The position numbers were made by a program, and so were the translations under genes. Shown here in pieces: positions 1-7,246 of a stretch of 45,596 nt of DNA. The DNA is from CAYMYN01 sp964394665. GTDB taxonomy: Bacteria; Planctomycetota; UBA1135; GCA-002686595. The DNA lies in NCBI GenBank assembly GCA_964394665.1, contig CAYMYN010000034.1:1-45596 (forward strand), read 5' to 3'. Each line of letters begins with the position of its first letter. Within the stretch, counting starts at the first letter, position 1. The notes under the pieces were generated by a model. The model saw only the letters and a list, made by a program, of their open reading frames with translations, searched no databases and was not told the DNA's origin.

Positions 1-36
1 CGCCGGGGGCCCGCCGCCGCAGCCCCGCCCCCGGCG
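1..36. other. GC-rich inverted repeat at the left edge
   Basis: Positions 1-10 (CGCCGGGGGC) are the exact reverse complement of positions 27-36, with a 16 nt loop. It lies just before the start codon at 46. It could be the terminator of a gene to the left or a leader hairpin of the metalloprotease. The window edge cuts off the context, so its role is open. Confidence 0.4.
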
Positions 37-45
37 GCCCCCGCG

Positions 46-1389
46 ATGCGCCTCCTCGACGGACTGCTGTGCGCCCTGGCCCTCGCAGGCGCCGGAGCGC
101 TGCTCCTGCCCGCGTCCGCGCCGGCCTACACCACGCTGGGCGGGACCCTCGACCTTTCCCAGCGCGGCTTCCGCGTCCACGACAACTTCAGCCAGCCCAC
201 GGCCAACTCCAACCAGACGCCCGACCCACGGTTCCCGGGCGCCACCGGGGCGGTGCTCGCGATCTGGAAAGCCTGCGTCGAGTGGGGCAGCGAGCCCTTC
301 GGCGACGGGCAGGGCGACCCGCACCAGCCGGGCGACCTGGGCTCGGGCGGCGCGAACTTCGACGCCTTCTTCCTCGGGTTGGCGGACTCCCCCGGCGGCA
401 CCAACGACAACGTCTTCTCGGAGATCTCGGGCCAGGGTGGCGGCGTGCTGGCCTTCACCGAGCTGCCGATCGCGGACGGCTGGCGCATCCGGTTCTACTC
501 CAGTCCGTGGGTCTGGTTCGACGCGCCCGCGGGACCGCCGAGCGGCGCCGACAACAAGGACCTGCAGGGGGTCGCCACCCACGAGTACGGCCATGCCCTG
601 GGCCTGGGGCACAGCACCAGCGGCACGACGATGCAGGGCAGCGGTGGCGGGAGCTTCGTGTTCATGCGCTCGATCGAGGCCGACGACCGCGCCGGCGTGC
701 AGTTCCTGTACGGCGTGCGCTCGGCCAACAAGCCGCGCATCCAGCGCTACACGATCGTCGGCGCCCAGGCGCACCTCGAGGGGCAGCACTTCGCCCCCGG
801 CGCGAACGAGGTCTGGTTCACCCGCGCGGGCTTCGCGCCCACGACGCCCCTGGTCGTCGGCGGCCTCGCCTCCACCGACGGCGGCACGCGCCTGGTGGTC
901 CCGATCCCGCCCGAGGCCGGCCCCGGGAACCTGGTCGTGCGCGTGCCGGGGAACGGCGGCGAGGCGCTCTCCGCGGCCTTCCCCTTCGACCCCGCGGCTT
1001 CCTACTGCGAACCCGCCCGGCCCTACGGCCAGGCCAAGCCCACCTCGGTCGGGACCCTACCGGAGCTCTACGCCTGGGGCGTGCCCTCGAGCGCGGGGCC
1101 GGGGCTGCGCATCGGCACCGACGGCGGACCCTGGAATCGGCCGGGGATCCTGTTCAGCGGCGCCGCCCCGGACGCGCGGGCCTTCCTGGGCGGGACGCTG
1201 CTCGTGAAGGGGCCCTTCGTGCGCGAGCAGCACTTCCAGACCGACCTCTTCGGCGCGGTCGAGGTCACCCTGACCCTCGATCCCGCCCACGTCGGGACCA
1301 CGCGCTACGTGCAGATGTGGTTCCACGACCCGGGCGATCCCTTCGGCGTGGGTCTCTCCGACGCGCTCGAGATCAGCGTCTGTCCGTAG
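46..1389 (+). CDS. Secreted matrixin-type zinc metalloprotease
   Basis: 447 aa. A signal peptide covers about residues 1-27 (hydrophobic stretch, then PAYTTLGG). The catalytic zinc motif HEYGHALGLGH is at residues 179-189, with two more His and the catalytic Glu in the metzincin arrangement. Met196 in a TTM turn after it fits the Met-turn. About residues 228-322 look like an IPT/TIG-type beta domain. The last 120 residues form a domain ending in DALEISVCP, a tail I associate with exported planctomycete proteins. Expected role: hydrolysis of extracellular or surface proteins; the substrate is unknown. The last 17 bp overlap the convergent minus-strand gene, so no terminator fits between them. 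ATG at 46 is the first start before the signal peptide. Confidence 0.85.
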   Translation: MRLLDGLLCALALAGAGALLLPASAPAYTTLGGTLDLSQRGFRVHDNFSQPTANSNQTPDPRFPGATGAVLAIWKACVEWGSEPFGDGQGDPHQPGDLGSGGANFDAFFLGLADSPGGTNDNVFSEISGQGGGVLAFTELPIADGWRIRFYSSPWVWFDAPAGPPSGADNKDLQGVATHEYGHALGLGHSTSGTTMQGSGGGSFVFMRSIEADDRAGVQFLYGVRSANKPRIQRYTIVGAQAHLEGQHFAPGANEVWFTRAGFAPTTPLVVGGLASTDGGTRLVVPIPPEAGPGNLVVRVPGNGGEALSAAFPFDPAASYCEPARPYGQAKPTSVGTLPELYAWGVPSSAGPGLRIGTDGGPWNRPGILFSGAAPDARAFLGGTLLVKGPFVREQHFQTDLFGAVEVTLTLDPAHVGTTRYVQMWFHDPGDPFGVGLSDALEISVCP

Positions 1390-2500
1390 GCGTCTCGGGC
1401 GCGCGGTCCGGCACGAAGCGCGCGCTCGAGGCGTGCTCGAAGCTGCCGGCGAGCTCGAGCTCCTGCTCGAAGGACTTGCCCTCGGCCGCGAGCAGGATGC
1501 GGCTCGCGGCGCTCACGGTCTGCGAGCCGTCGAACCGCGCGCGCGCCAGGTGGCGACCGGCGGGGTCCCAGAGGATCTCGCCCTTGCCCTCGAGCTGCAA
1601 CGCGAGGCGGTACTCCTCGATCTCGAGGCCCGCGTCGATCTCGTTCGTCGTCCGCGCGAGGTTCATCAGGGCCGAGAGGTCCGAGCGCACCCGGACCCCG
1701 AACTCGACCTCGATGCGCGCGAGTTCCCGGCCGTCCACGGTCTCCCGGCCGCGGTAGGTGGCGCGCACCGCGCCCTCGTCCACGGAGCCGAAGGCCTCGT
1801 ACATGTGCGTCCCCAGGCCGCCGCGCAGGGAACGCGCGAGTTGGGGATCTCCGACGCCCGAGAGCTCGAACCCGAGGTAGCCCCCGGGCCCGACGACGTG
1901 GCGCAGGGCGAGCGGGTCGACGCTCCAGGTGTCCCCGGGCGCGACGGCCTCGGCCGGCAGGAACGCCGCCAGGTCCAGGTCGACCAGCAGGCGCGCCAGG
2001 TCCTCCTCGACACCCTCCTCGTCGTCGTAGTAGCGCCCGTAGTCGCGCTCTTCCTCGACCCAGGTGAAGACGACGCTCTTGCCCTCGAGACCGCCGGTGG
2101 AGTTGAGCTTGAAGGGCTTGGGCGGATCGCCACCGGGCTGCAGCACGCCGACGTCGGCGTCCAGGCGGGCGCGGTCGTAGACCCGGCGGAACTTCGCGGG
2201 CCGCCCCGCGCCGGACTCGAGGGTCCGGTCGCTGGCCAGGAGCTCGCCGCGCGAGACGACGTCGAAGCCTCCGCCGGCGAGTTGCTCGCCCTCCTCGTTC
2301 TTGATCCGCAGGGCGCGGGTCGAGAGGGCGTGGCGCACGGAGTGTTCGCGCCTCACGAGCCCCCCGGGCGGCGGCCCGTGTTCGAAGTGCTCGGGAGCAC
2401 CCGCGGGCGACGCGAGGGGCAGGAGGGCCAGGGCGATCGGGACGACGGCGGCGGATAGGGAGGACATGGGGATCTGCGGGCGGAGCGTGGGCGGGATCAT
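1373..2500 (-). CDS. Exported hypothetical protein coupled to the MORN cluster
   Basis: 375 aa. The ATG at 2500 overlaps the TGA of the upstream MORN gene as ATGA, and AAGG lies just before it, so translational coupling is likely. An alternative ATG at 2467 would give a shorter n-region (MSSLSAAVV). The N-terminus is a signal peptide ending near SPAGA. The rest is rich in acidic residues and looks like a beta-rich periplasmic protein (stretch EEERDYGRYYDDEEG near the middle). I do not recognise a named family. Its position as last gene of the MORN cluster suggests a shared process. The 3' end overlaps the metalloprotease gene by 17 bp on the opposite strand. Confidence 0.75.
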   Translation of the reverse strand: MIPPTLRPQIPMSSLSAAVVPIALALLPLASPAGAPEHFEHGPPPGGLVRREHSVRHALSTRALRIKNEEGEQLAGGGFDVVSRGELLASDRTLESGAGRPAKFRRVYDRARLDADVGVLQPGGDPPKPFKLNSTGGLEGKSVVFTWVEEERDYGRYYDDEEGVEEDLARLLVDLDLAAFLPAEAVAPGDTWSVDPLALRHVVGPGGYLGFELSGVGDPQLARSLRGGLGTHMYEAFGSVDEGAVRATYRGRETVDGRELARIEVEFGVRVRSDLSALMNLARTTNEIDAGLEIEEYRLALQLEGKGEILWDPAGRHLARARFDGSQTVSAASRILLAAEGKSFEQELELAGSFEHASSARFVPDRAPETPTDRR

Positions 2501-3489
2501 TCGACCTTGCGGCCGCGGCGATAGGTGCCGGTCTGCTGGAGGTCGAGGGTGCCGTCGCGGTTCCAGACCGTGACCTCGCCCTCCCACTCCCCCTTCTCGG
2601 CCTCGGCCTCGAAGTGTTTCTGGCCGTTCGCGAACCAGAAGGTCCAGGAACCCACGCGCAGGCCGTGGTCGAAGCTCCCTTCGTACTCCTTCTGGCCGCT
2701 CTTGTGGAAGCCGACCCAGGGGCCGTGTTGCTTGCCGTCGACGTAGGCGCCTTCGGCCTGGAGCTGGCCGTTGTCGTGCCAACGTTTCCAGGGTCCGTCC
2801 TCGCGGTCGGCGATGAAGTTGCCCTGGAAGAGCAGCGGACCGGTGGGCGCTTCCTCGCCCTCGGCCGGCGCGCGGCCGGCGTCGTGCCAGCGGGTCCAGA
2901 CGCCCTCGCGCTGGTTGCGCACGAAACGACCGCTGGCCATGCGCGAGCCGCTGGCGTAGTAGTGGACCCACGGACCGGACTTCAGGCCGTGCAGGAACTC
3001 GCCCTCGGAGTGCACGCGACCGTTGTCGAGTCGATTGCGCCAGAAACCGGTGCGGCGCCCCAGCTCGTAGCTGCCCTCGCTCATCAGCGTCCCGTTGGGG
3101 TGCCAGTGCTTCCAAGGGCCGTGCGGCAGCCCCGAGGACCAAGCCCCCTCGGAGAAGGGTTGCCCCGACTCGCGCCAGGTGCGCCACAGGCCCACGCGCT
3201 GGTAGTCGAGGAACGCGCCCTCGTAGGCCTGCACGCCGTTGCGGTGCCAGGCGCGCCAGGTCCCGATGCGGCGGCCGCGGTAGATGTGTCCTTCGCGCGC
3301 CCGCTCGCCGTTCGAGTGCTCGAAGGTCATGAGCTCGCCGGGCGTCTCGGGCTCCTGCGCGGCCCCGTCGTCGAGCTGCGCCTGGGGCGCCTTCGCGGCG
3401 GGGGACGGTCCGGAGGAGGGCGGCTCGCCCACGGGGCCGCCGAGCAGGGTCACGAGGAGCGGGAGGAGCGCGAGGGAGGGGGCGATCAT
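2497..3489 (-). CDS. Exported MORN-2 repeat protein (first of three)
   Basis: 330 aa. A signal peptide-like N-terminus (MIAPSLALLPLLVTLLGG) is followed by a Pro/Ala-rich linker to about residue 50. Then come about 11 tandem units of roughly 24 residues built on the pattern HGPWKHWHPNGTLMSEGSY, the MORN-2 (YwqK-type) repeat. The repeat fold is a beta-hairpin stack; in known families it acts as a protein or lipid interaction surface, and enzymatic activity is not expected. One repeat carries an insert (EEAPTGPLL). A candidate -10 (TATGCT, 3529-3534) lies 39 nt upstream of the ATG. The stop overlaps the next gene's ATG. Confidence 0.85.
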   Translation of the reverse strand: MIAPSLALLPLLVTLLGGPVGEPPSSGPSPAAKAPQAQLDDGAAQEPETPGELMTFEHSNGERAREGHIYRGRRIGTWRAWHRNGVQAYEGAFLDYQRVGLWRTWRESGQPFSEGAWSSGLPHGPWKHWHPNGTLMSEGSYELGRRTGFWRNRLDNGRVHSEGEFLHGLKSGPWVHYYASGSRMASGRFVRNQREGVWTRWHDAGRAPAEGEEAPTGPLLFQGNFIADREDGPWKRWHDNGQLQAEGAYVDGKQHGPWVGFHKSGQKEYEGSFDHGLRVGSWTFWFANGQKHFEAEAEKGEWEGEVTVWNRDGTLDLQQTGTYRRGRKVE

Positions 3490-3528
3490 GGGGCTCGGGC
3501 GAGGGATCGGGGCGGGAACGCGGCGCCC

Positions 3529-3534
3529 AGCATA
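3529..3534 (-). promoter_or_regulatory. Candidate -10 element TATGCT
   Basis: TATGCT on the minus strand, 39 nt before the ATG at 3489. It matches the TANNNT hexamer seen at other operon heads here. No convincing -35 is visible. It would give the MORN gene at 2497-3489 its own transcript inside the 118 bp gap after 3607. Confidence 0.45.
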
Positions 3535-3606
3535 CGGCTCCGCGGCCGACGCCGTTGGGTCCTCCTCGCCGGCGCCCCTCGCCCGCGGATCGCCGCGGCG
3601 CGGCGT

Positions 3607-4443
3607 TCACCAGGGCGCCCGTTCCCCTTCCGGTGGCAGCCGACGGTCGTCGAGGTAGACCCCGCTCGCCCCACGATCCCGCGAGCCGTCGAGGAACCAG
3701 AAGCGCCAGGGACCCTGGCGTTCGCCCCGGCGCATCTCGCCCTGGGCGCGCAGGGCGCCGTTCGGCCACCAGTGCACCCACCAGCCCTCCTGCAGATCGT
3801 CCACGTAGGTGCCCTCGGCCCGCGGCGCGCCGTCCTCGTAGAACAGGCGCCAGGCCGACGCCCGCAGGCCCGCGCGGTACTCGCCCGCGGCGGCGAGCTC
3901 GCCGCCGCGCCGCAGGGAGCGCCAGGGCCCCTCGCGCAGGCCGCGCTCCCAGGTGCCCTCGGACTCGAGTTGGCCGTTCTCGTACCACGCGCGCCAGGTA
4001 CCCGAACGTCGGCCGGCGACGAAGCTCCCCTCCCAGGCTCGGGTCCCGTTGCGGTGGTGCGCCGTCCAGGGGCCGTCGCGACCCTGCTCCCCGAACGTCC
4101 CCTCGAGCGCGAGGGCTCCGTTGTCGTGCCAGGCGCTCCACGGACCGAAGCGGCGGCCGGCCCGGTACCGGCCGGCGGCGCGCGGCTCCCCGTTGCGCCA
4201 CCAGAAGCTCCACGGACCCTCGCGTGCCCCGGCGGCCCAGCGACCCTCCGAACGGCGCCGACCGTCGTGCACGTGCCAACGCAGGCACCAGCCTTCCCGG
4301 CGCCCCGCGCGGTACTCCTCCTGTCGATGACGCCGGCCGCTCCCGTCCCAGAAGGTCCACGCGCCGGTGCGCTCACCGCTCCCGGGCTCCCGTTCCCCCT
4401 GGGCGCGCCGGCGTCCGTGGGCGTCTCGCTCGATGGATCGCAT
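3607..4443 (-). CDS. MORN-2 repeat protein (second of three)
   Basis: 278 aa. Almost the whole protein, from about residue 25, is about 10 MORN-2 units of 24 residues (for example FGPWSAWHDNGALALEG and SGTWRAWYENGQLESEG). No signal peptide or membrane segment is visible, unlike its two neighbours, so either it stays in the cytoplasm or the true N-terminus is elsewhere. The frame is open further upstream to 4599, but that part overlaps the preceding gene, so I chose ATG 4443. No Shine-Dalgarno is seen. It follows the 425-residue MORN gene by 49 bp and is probably co-transcribed with it. Confidence 0.75.
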   Translation of the reverse strand: MRSIERDAHGRRRAQGEREPGSGERTGAWTFWDGSGRRHRQEEYRAGRREGWCLRWHVHDGRRRSEGRWAAGAREGPWSFWWRNGEPRAAGRYRAGRRFGPWSAWHDNGALALEGTFGEQGRDGPWTAHHRNGTRAWEGSFVAGRRSGTWRAWYENGQLESEGTWERGLREGPWRSLRRGGELAAAGEYRAGLRASAWRLFYEDGAPRAEGTYVDDLQEGWWVHWWPNGALRAQGEMRRGERQGPWRFWFLDGSRDRGASGVYLDDRRLPPEGERAPW

Positions 4444-4492
4444 GGGTGCGGCGCGGGCGTCGATTCGGCCGGGGCCCGCGCGACGCGGCGGA

Positions 4493-5770
4493 TCAGCGCG
4501 CTGGACCGACCCGGCGACCCTCGCGGTACTCGCCGCTGCGTTCCCCGTCGCGGGCGCCGTCGGGCAGGAAGTACTCCCACGTGCCGGTCGCCAGGCCATC
4601 CGCGAGCTCGCCGCGCGCCTCGAGCCCGCCCCCCGGGTACCAACGCCGGGTGGGCCCCGAGGGAACGCCCTCCACGAAGGTCGTCTCGGACTGCGGGCTG
4701 CCGTCGGGATTCCAGAGCCGGTGCAGCCCGATCTTCTGGCCCAGCTCCCAGTTCCCCTCCTCGATCAGGACGCCCTCCGGGGACCAGACGCGGCGCAGGC
4801 CGTCGAGCTTGCCCCGCGTGTAGATCTCCTCGAGCAACGGGCGCCCCTGGGGATCGCTGAGCCGCCACGGCCCGACCGCTTCGCCCTCCGCGTACTGACC
4901 GACCAGGCGCAGCTCGCCCCCGGGATGGTGGTCGCGCCACGGTCCATGCCGCTTGCCGTCGACGTAGTGGGCTTCGATCTGCAGCTCGCCGTGCGGGTAC
5001 CAATCGGTCGAGGGTCCGTGGAGCCGACCCTCGCGATAGTGGCTCTCGTTCGCCCGCCGACCGTCCTCGTACCAGGTGCGCATCGGGCCGTGCTGGCGGC
5101 CCGCGACGAAGGCCGCCTCGCGCTTGAGGTGACCGCCGGGATGCCACTCGCGCTCGAGACCCTCCGCCTGACCGAGCACGAAGATCTGCTCGGTGCGCCG
5201 CAGCCCATCCCGATAGTAGGTGCGCCACACCCCGTCGCGCAGGTCTTCGAGGTAGTGGCCGTGGGCGCGCGGGGTCCCCTCGCGGTGCCACTCCTCGTGC
5301 TCGCCGTTGGCGCGCCCGTCGATCCAGGTGCGGCGGATCTGCAGCCCGCCGTCGTTCCACCAGCGCCAGTCCGGACCGTGGGCCTGCTCGCGCTCGCCGT
5401 CGGTGGCGACGTAGCGCAGGAAACGCACCGCGCCGTCGGGGAAGCGCGACTCCTCGCGCCGCACCGGCCGCCCGGCGTACTCGACCAGCTCCGGGAAGTC
5501 CGCCTCGCCGAGCGCGGGGGCCGGCCCCAGGTCCTCCCCGGGATCCGCGCCGGCGAGGATCGGGAGCTCCGCGACCGGGGTCTCGAGCTTTGGGCTCGGC
5601 GCGCTCTCGGGGGCCCGATCGGAGGTCGCGGGGGGTCCGCCGGTCCCGGGCTCGGCCGGGCGCGCCGAAGACGTCGCGGGTGTCCCGGGCGCCGGTTCCT
5701 GCGGCCGACAGGCGCCCAGGGCCCAGAGCCCCAGGGGGATCGTCAGGGCGCACGAGAGTCTCACGGACAT
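4493..5770 (-). CDS. MORN-2 repeat lipoprotein (third of three)
   Basis: 425 aa. The N-terminus is a lipoprotein signal with lipobox LGAC (Cys at about residue 21). A Pro/Ala/Glu-rich spacer runs to about residue 110. Twelve tandem MORN-2 units of 23-24 residues fill the rest (for example HGPWRDHHPGGELRLVGQY). It is the first gene of the minus-strand cluster. A TACGTT hexamer ends 7 nt before the ATG, so its mRNA may be leaderless. It would be anchored in a membrane with the repeat stack facing the periplasm or outside. Function is unknown; repeats of this type usually bind partners. Confidence 0.85.
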   Translation of the reverse strand: MSVRLSCALTIPLGLWALGACRPQEPAPGTPATSSARPAEPGTGGPPATSDRAPESAPSPKLETPVAELPILAGADPGEDLGPAPALGEADFPELVEYAGRPVRREESRFPDGAVRFLRYVATDGEREQAHGPDWRWWNDGGLQIRRTWIDGRANGEHEEWHREGTPRAHGHYLEDLRDGVWRTYYRDGLRRTEQIFVLGQAEGLEREWHPGGHLKREAAFVAGRQHGPMRTWYEDGRRANESHYREGRLHGPSTDWYPHGELQIEAHYVDGKRHGPWRDHHPGGELRLVGQYAEGEAVGPWRLSDPQGRPLLEEIYTRGKLDGLRRVWSPEGVLIEEGNWELGQKIGLHRLWNPDGSPQSETTFVEGVPSGPTRRWYPGGGLEARGELADGLATGTWEYFLPDGARDGERSGEYREGRRVGPAR

Positions 5771-5777
5771 GCGCCTG

Positions 5778-5783
5778 AACGTA
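5778..5783 (-). promoter_or_regulatory. Candidate -10 element TACGTT, near-leaderless
   Basis: TACGTT on the minus strand with 7 nt (CAGGCGC) before the ATG at 5770. A CAGACG stretch at 5801-5806 (minus strand) sits 17 nt further upstream and matches the -35 consensus at 3 of 6 positions. Transcription would start at or next to the ATG. Confidence 0.5.
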
Positions 5784-5932
5784 GCGCCCCGACGGCGGCG
5801 CGTCTGCCCCGCCGCGGCGTCGGGTGCGTCCCCGGAAGGGGCGCCCCGTCGGGCCCTACCCGGCGCGCGGCGGCGTCCCGGCGGCCGACCGGGAGCAGGG
5901 GAATCGCCTGGAGGCTCCTCCGCGGACAGTTG

Positions 5933-5972
5933 GGTTCTCTCCGTCCGAGTCCTCGTTGGGAACGGAGGAACC
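5933..5972 (-). terminator. Imperfect hairpin downstream of the HEAT-like gene
   Basis: GGTTC-T-CTCCGTCC (5933-5946) pairs with GGAACGGAGGAACC (5959-5972) with one bulged base on each arm. It lies 80 bp past the stop of the HEAT-like gene and 150 bp before the MORN lipoprotein. The 282 bp gap 5771-6052 has this hairpin and the TACGTT promoter; I see no gene in it. Confidence 0.4.
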
Positions 5973-6052
5973 CCCAGGCGAAGTGCGGACGACCCGCGGG
6001 GCAGGGAAGTTCCCTCCGGCGAGGTCCGACCCGCGCCGCCCCGAGCAGGAGC

Positions 6053-6307
6053 TCAGAACCCGCGCTCGATGCGCGCGTAGGCGTCCGCCGCCGCGTTGCA
6101 GACGTCTCCGTCGGGATCGACGAAGAGCTGCTGCAGGCGTTCGGTGGCCGCTTGGGCCTTGCCGCCCAGCTCGCCCAGGGCTCGGCAGGCGGCGAGGCGC
6201 CGCGCCGCATCGGGATCGTCGAGCTGGGCCAAGAGGTCGGACACGCGTTGGGCATCGTCGGAGGACGGAGCGCCGTCGCCCCCGAAGAGCTTCTTGAACC
6301 AGGCCAT
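6053..6307 (-). CDS. Small HEAT-like repeat protein
   Basis: 84 aa. It starts with an amphipathic, positively charged stretch (MAWFKKLFGGDG), then two helical HEAT-type units (DDPDAARRLAACRALGEL and FVDPDGDVCNAAADAYARI). Such short HEAT proteins serve as binding scaffolds; no catalytic residue is visible. The MAWFKKLFG start resembles the membrane-associating N-terminus of other small bacterial proteins. It stands alone, divergent from the ECF sigma factor at 6509. A TAGATT hexamer 60 nt upstream may be its -10 element. Confidence 0.7.
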   Translation of the reverse strand: MAWFKKLFGGDGAPSSDDAQRVSDLLAQLDDPDAARRLAACRALGELGGKAQAATERLQQLFVDPDGDVCNAAADAYARIERGF

Positions 6308-6367
6308 GGGAGATCGTCTTCCGGGAGCGGGGGGCGGGCGGGGCGCGCGATGTCCCCGCCGGTGGGG

Positions 6368-6373
6368 AATCTA
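6368..6373 (-). promoter_or_regulatory. Candidate -10 element TAGATT
   Basis: TAGATT on the minus strand, 60 nt before the ATG at 6307. No clear -35. It is divergent from the TAGGAT element at 6473, so the two would share a 200 bp intergenic control region. Confidence 0.35.
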
Positions 6374-6472
6374 CCCGGAGGGAGAGCCATGCGCCTACTC
6401 CCGGTCGACGAACCACCGGATCGAATCCCCGGGCCCGCCGCGGTGCGCGTGGTCCCGACGCGGGGCCCGCGA

Positions 6473-6478
6473 TAGGAT
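6473..6478 (+). promoter_or_regulatory. Candidate -10 element TAGGAT
   Basis: TAGGAT, 30 nt before the GTG start of the ECF sigma gene. A TGGTCC stretch 17 nt upstream is a poor -35. It would drive the sigma factor and the overlapping kinase gene. Confidence 0.45.
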
Positions 6479-6508
6479 CGGCGGGGGGACTCGGGGGATC
6501 GATCCGGC

Positions 6509-7246
6509 GTGGGGACGAGCTCCGGGCCCCGCAGCCCACAGCCCCCCGTGCCCGGACCCGCGGATTTCGACGACGCCCACACGGCCGACCTGCTCGAGCG
6601 GGCGCGGCGGGGGGACACCCTCGCCTGGGACGGCATCTACCGGCGCTATCGCATGCGCCTCCTGCTCGACGTGCGCGTGCAACTGCGCCAGCGGCGCATC
6701 CCGGGCCAAGGGACGGAGGACATCGTCCAGTCGGCCTTCCTCGCGGCCTGGAGCCAGATCCAGCGCTTCGAGTACCGCGGGGAAGGCAGCTTCCGCGCCT
6801 GGCTGCGCAAGCTCGTGGTCCATCGCGTGCTCGACCGCCTGCGGCGCTTCGCGACCGAGGACCGACATCACGAGTCCGCACCCGAGGCCGCCCTGGCTGC
6901 GATCCCGGGGAATCCGGACGAGTGCCCCCAGCGGCGGGTCGAGAACGCCGACGACGTCCAGCGCCTGCTCGCGGCACTGGAGGAGCTGCCGGAGATCGAG
7001 CGCGACATCGTCGTCATGCGTTCCTTCGAGCACAAACGCTGGGCCGAGATCGCCGAGTGCTGCGAGCGCCACCGCTCCTACGTCGAGCGCACCTATCGAC
7101 TGGCGTTCAAGCGCCTGGCCCGGCTCCTGGGCGAAGTCCCACCCGGGCCGCCCCCGAGATCGGGACCGGAGGACACGGACGCCGCGCGGTGGGACGCGGA
7201 AGGGGACCGCGACGGAGCGCACGCGGATGGCGCCTCCCCCGGATGA
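6509..7246 (+). CDS. ECF-type RNA polymerase sigma factor
   Basis: 245 aa. The region 2 helix covers about residues 25-95 (LLERARRGDTLAWDGIYRRY, then DIVQSAFLAAW) and region 4 about residues 150-205 (ALEELPEIERDIVVMRSF, then the helix-turn-helix with SYVERTYRLAFKRLARLL). This is the ECF layout of planctomycete sigma factors encoded next to Ser/Thr kinases. The start is GTG at 6509; a second in-frame GTG at 6548 would still precede region 2. The Pro/Asp-rich C-terminal tail overlaps the next gene by 20 nt. Inference: phosphorylation by the neighbouring kinase or binding to it may control the sigma factor, as known for some ECF-kinase pairs. Confidence 0.85.
   Translation: MGTSSGPRSPQPPVPGPADFDDAHTADLLERARRGDTLAWDGIYRRYRMRLLLDVRVQLRQRRIPGQGTEDIVQSAFLAAWSQIQRFEYRGEGSFRAWLRKLVVHRVLDRLRRFATEDRHHESAPEAALAAIPGNPDECPQRRVENADDVQRLLAALEELPEIERDIVVMRSFEHKRWAEIAECCERHRSYVERTYRLAFKRLARLLGEVPPGPPPRSGPEDTDAARWDAEGDRDGAHADGASPG

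Noticed and set aside
2614..4860. Open frame of about 750 codons on the plus strand across the MORN genes
   Set aside because: It has no recognisable domain and crosses the ends of two genes. The minus strand carries clear MORN repeats and signal peptides.
6004..6014. Palindrome GGGAAGTTCCC between the HEAT-like gene and the MORN lipoprotein
   Set aside because: Only 5 bp arms and not placed near a start or promoter; too short to call an operator.
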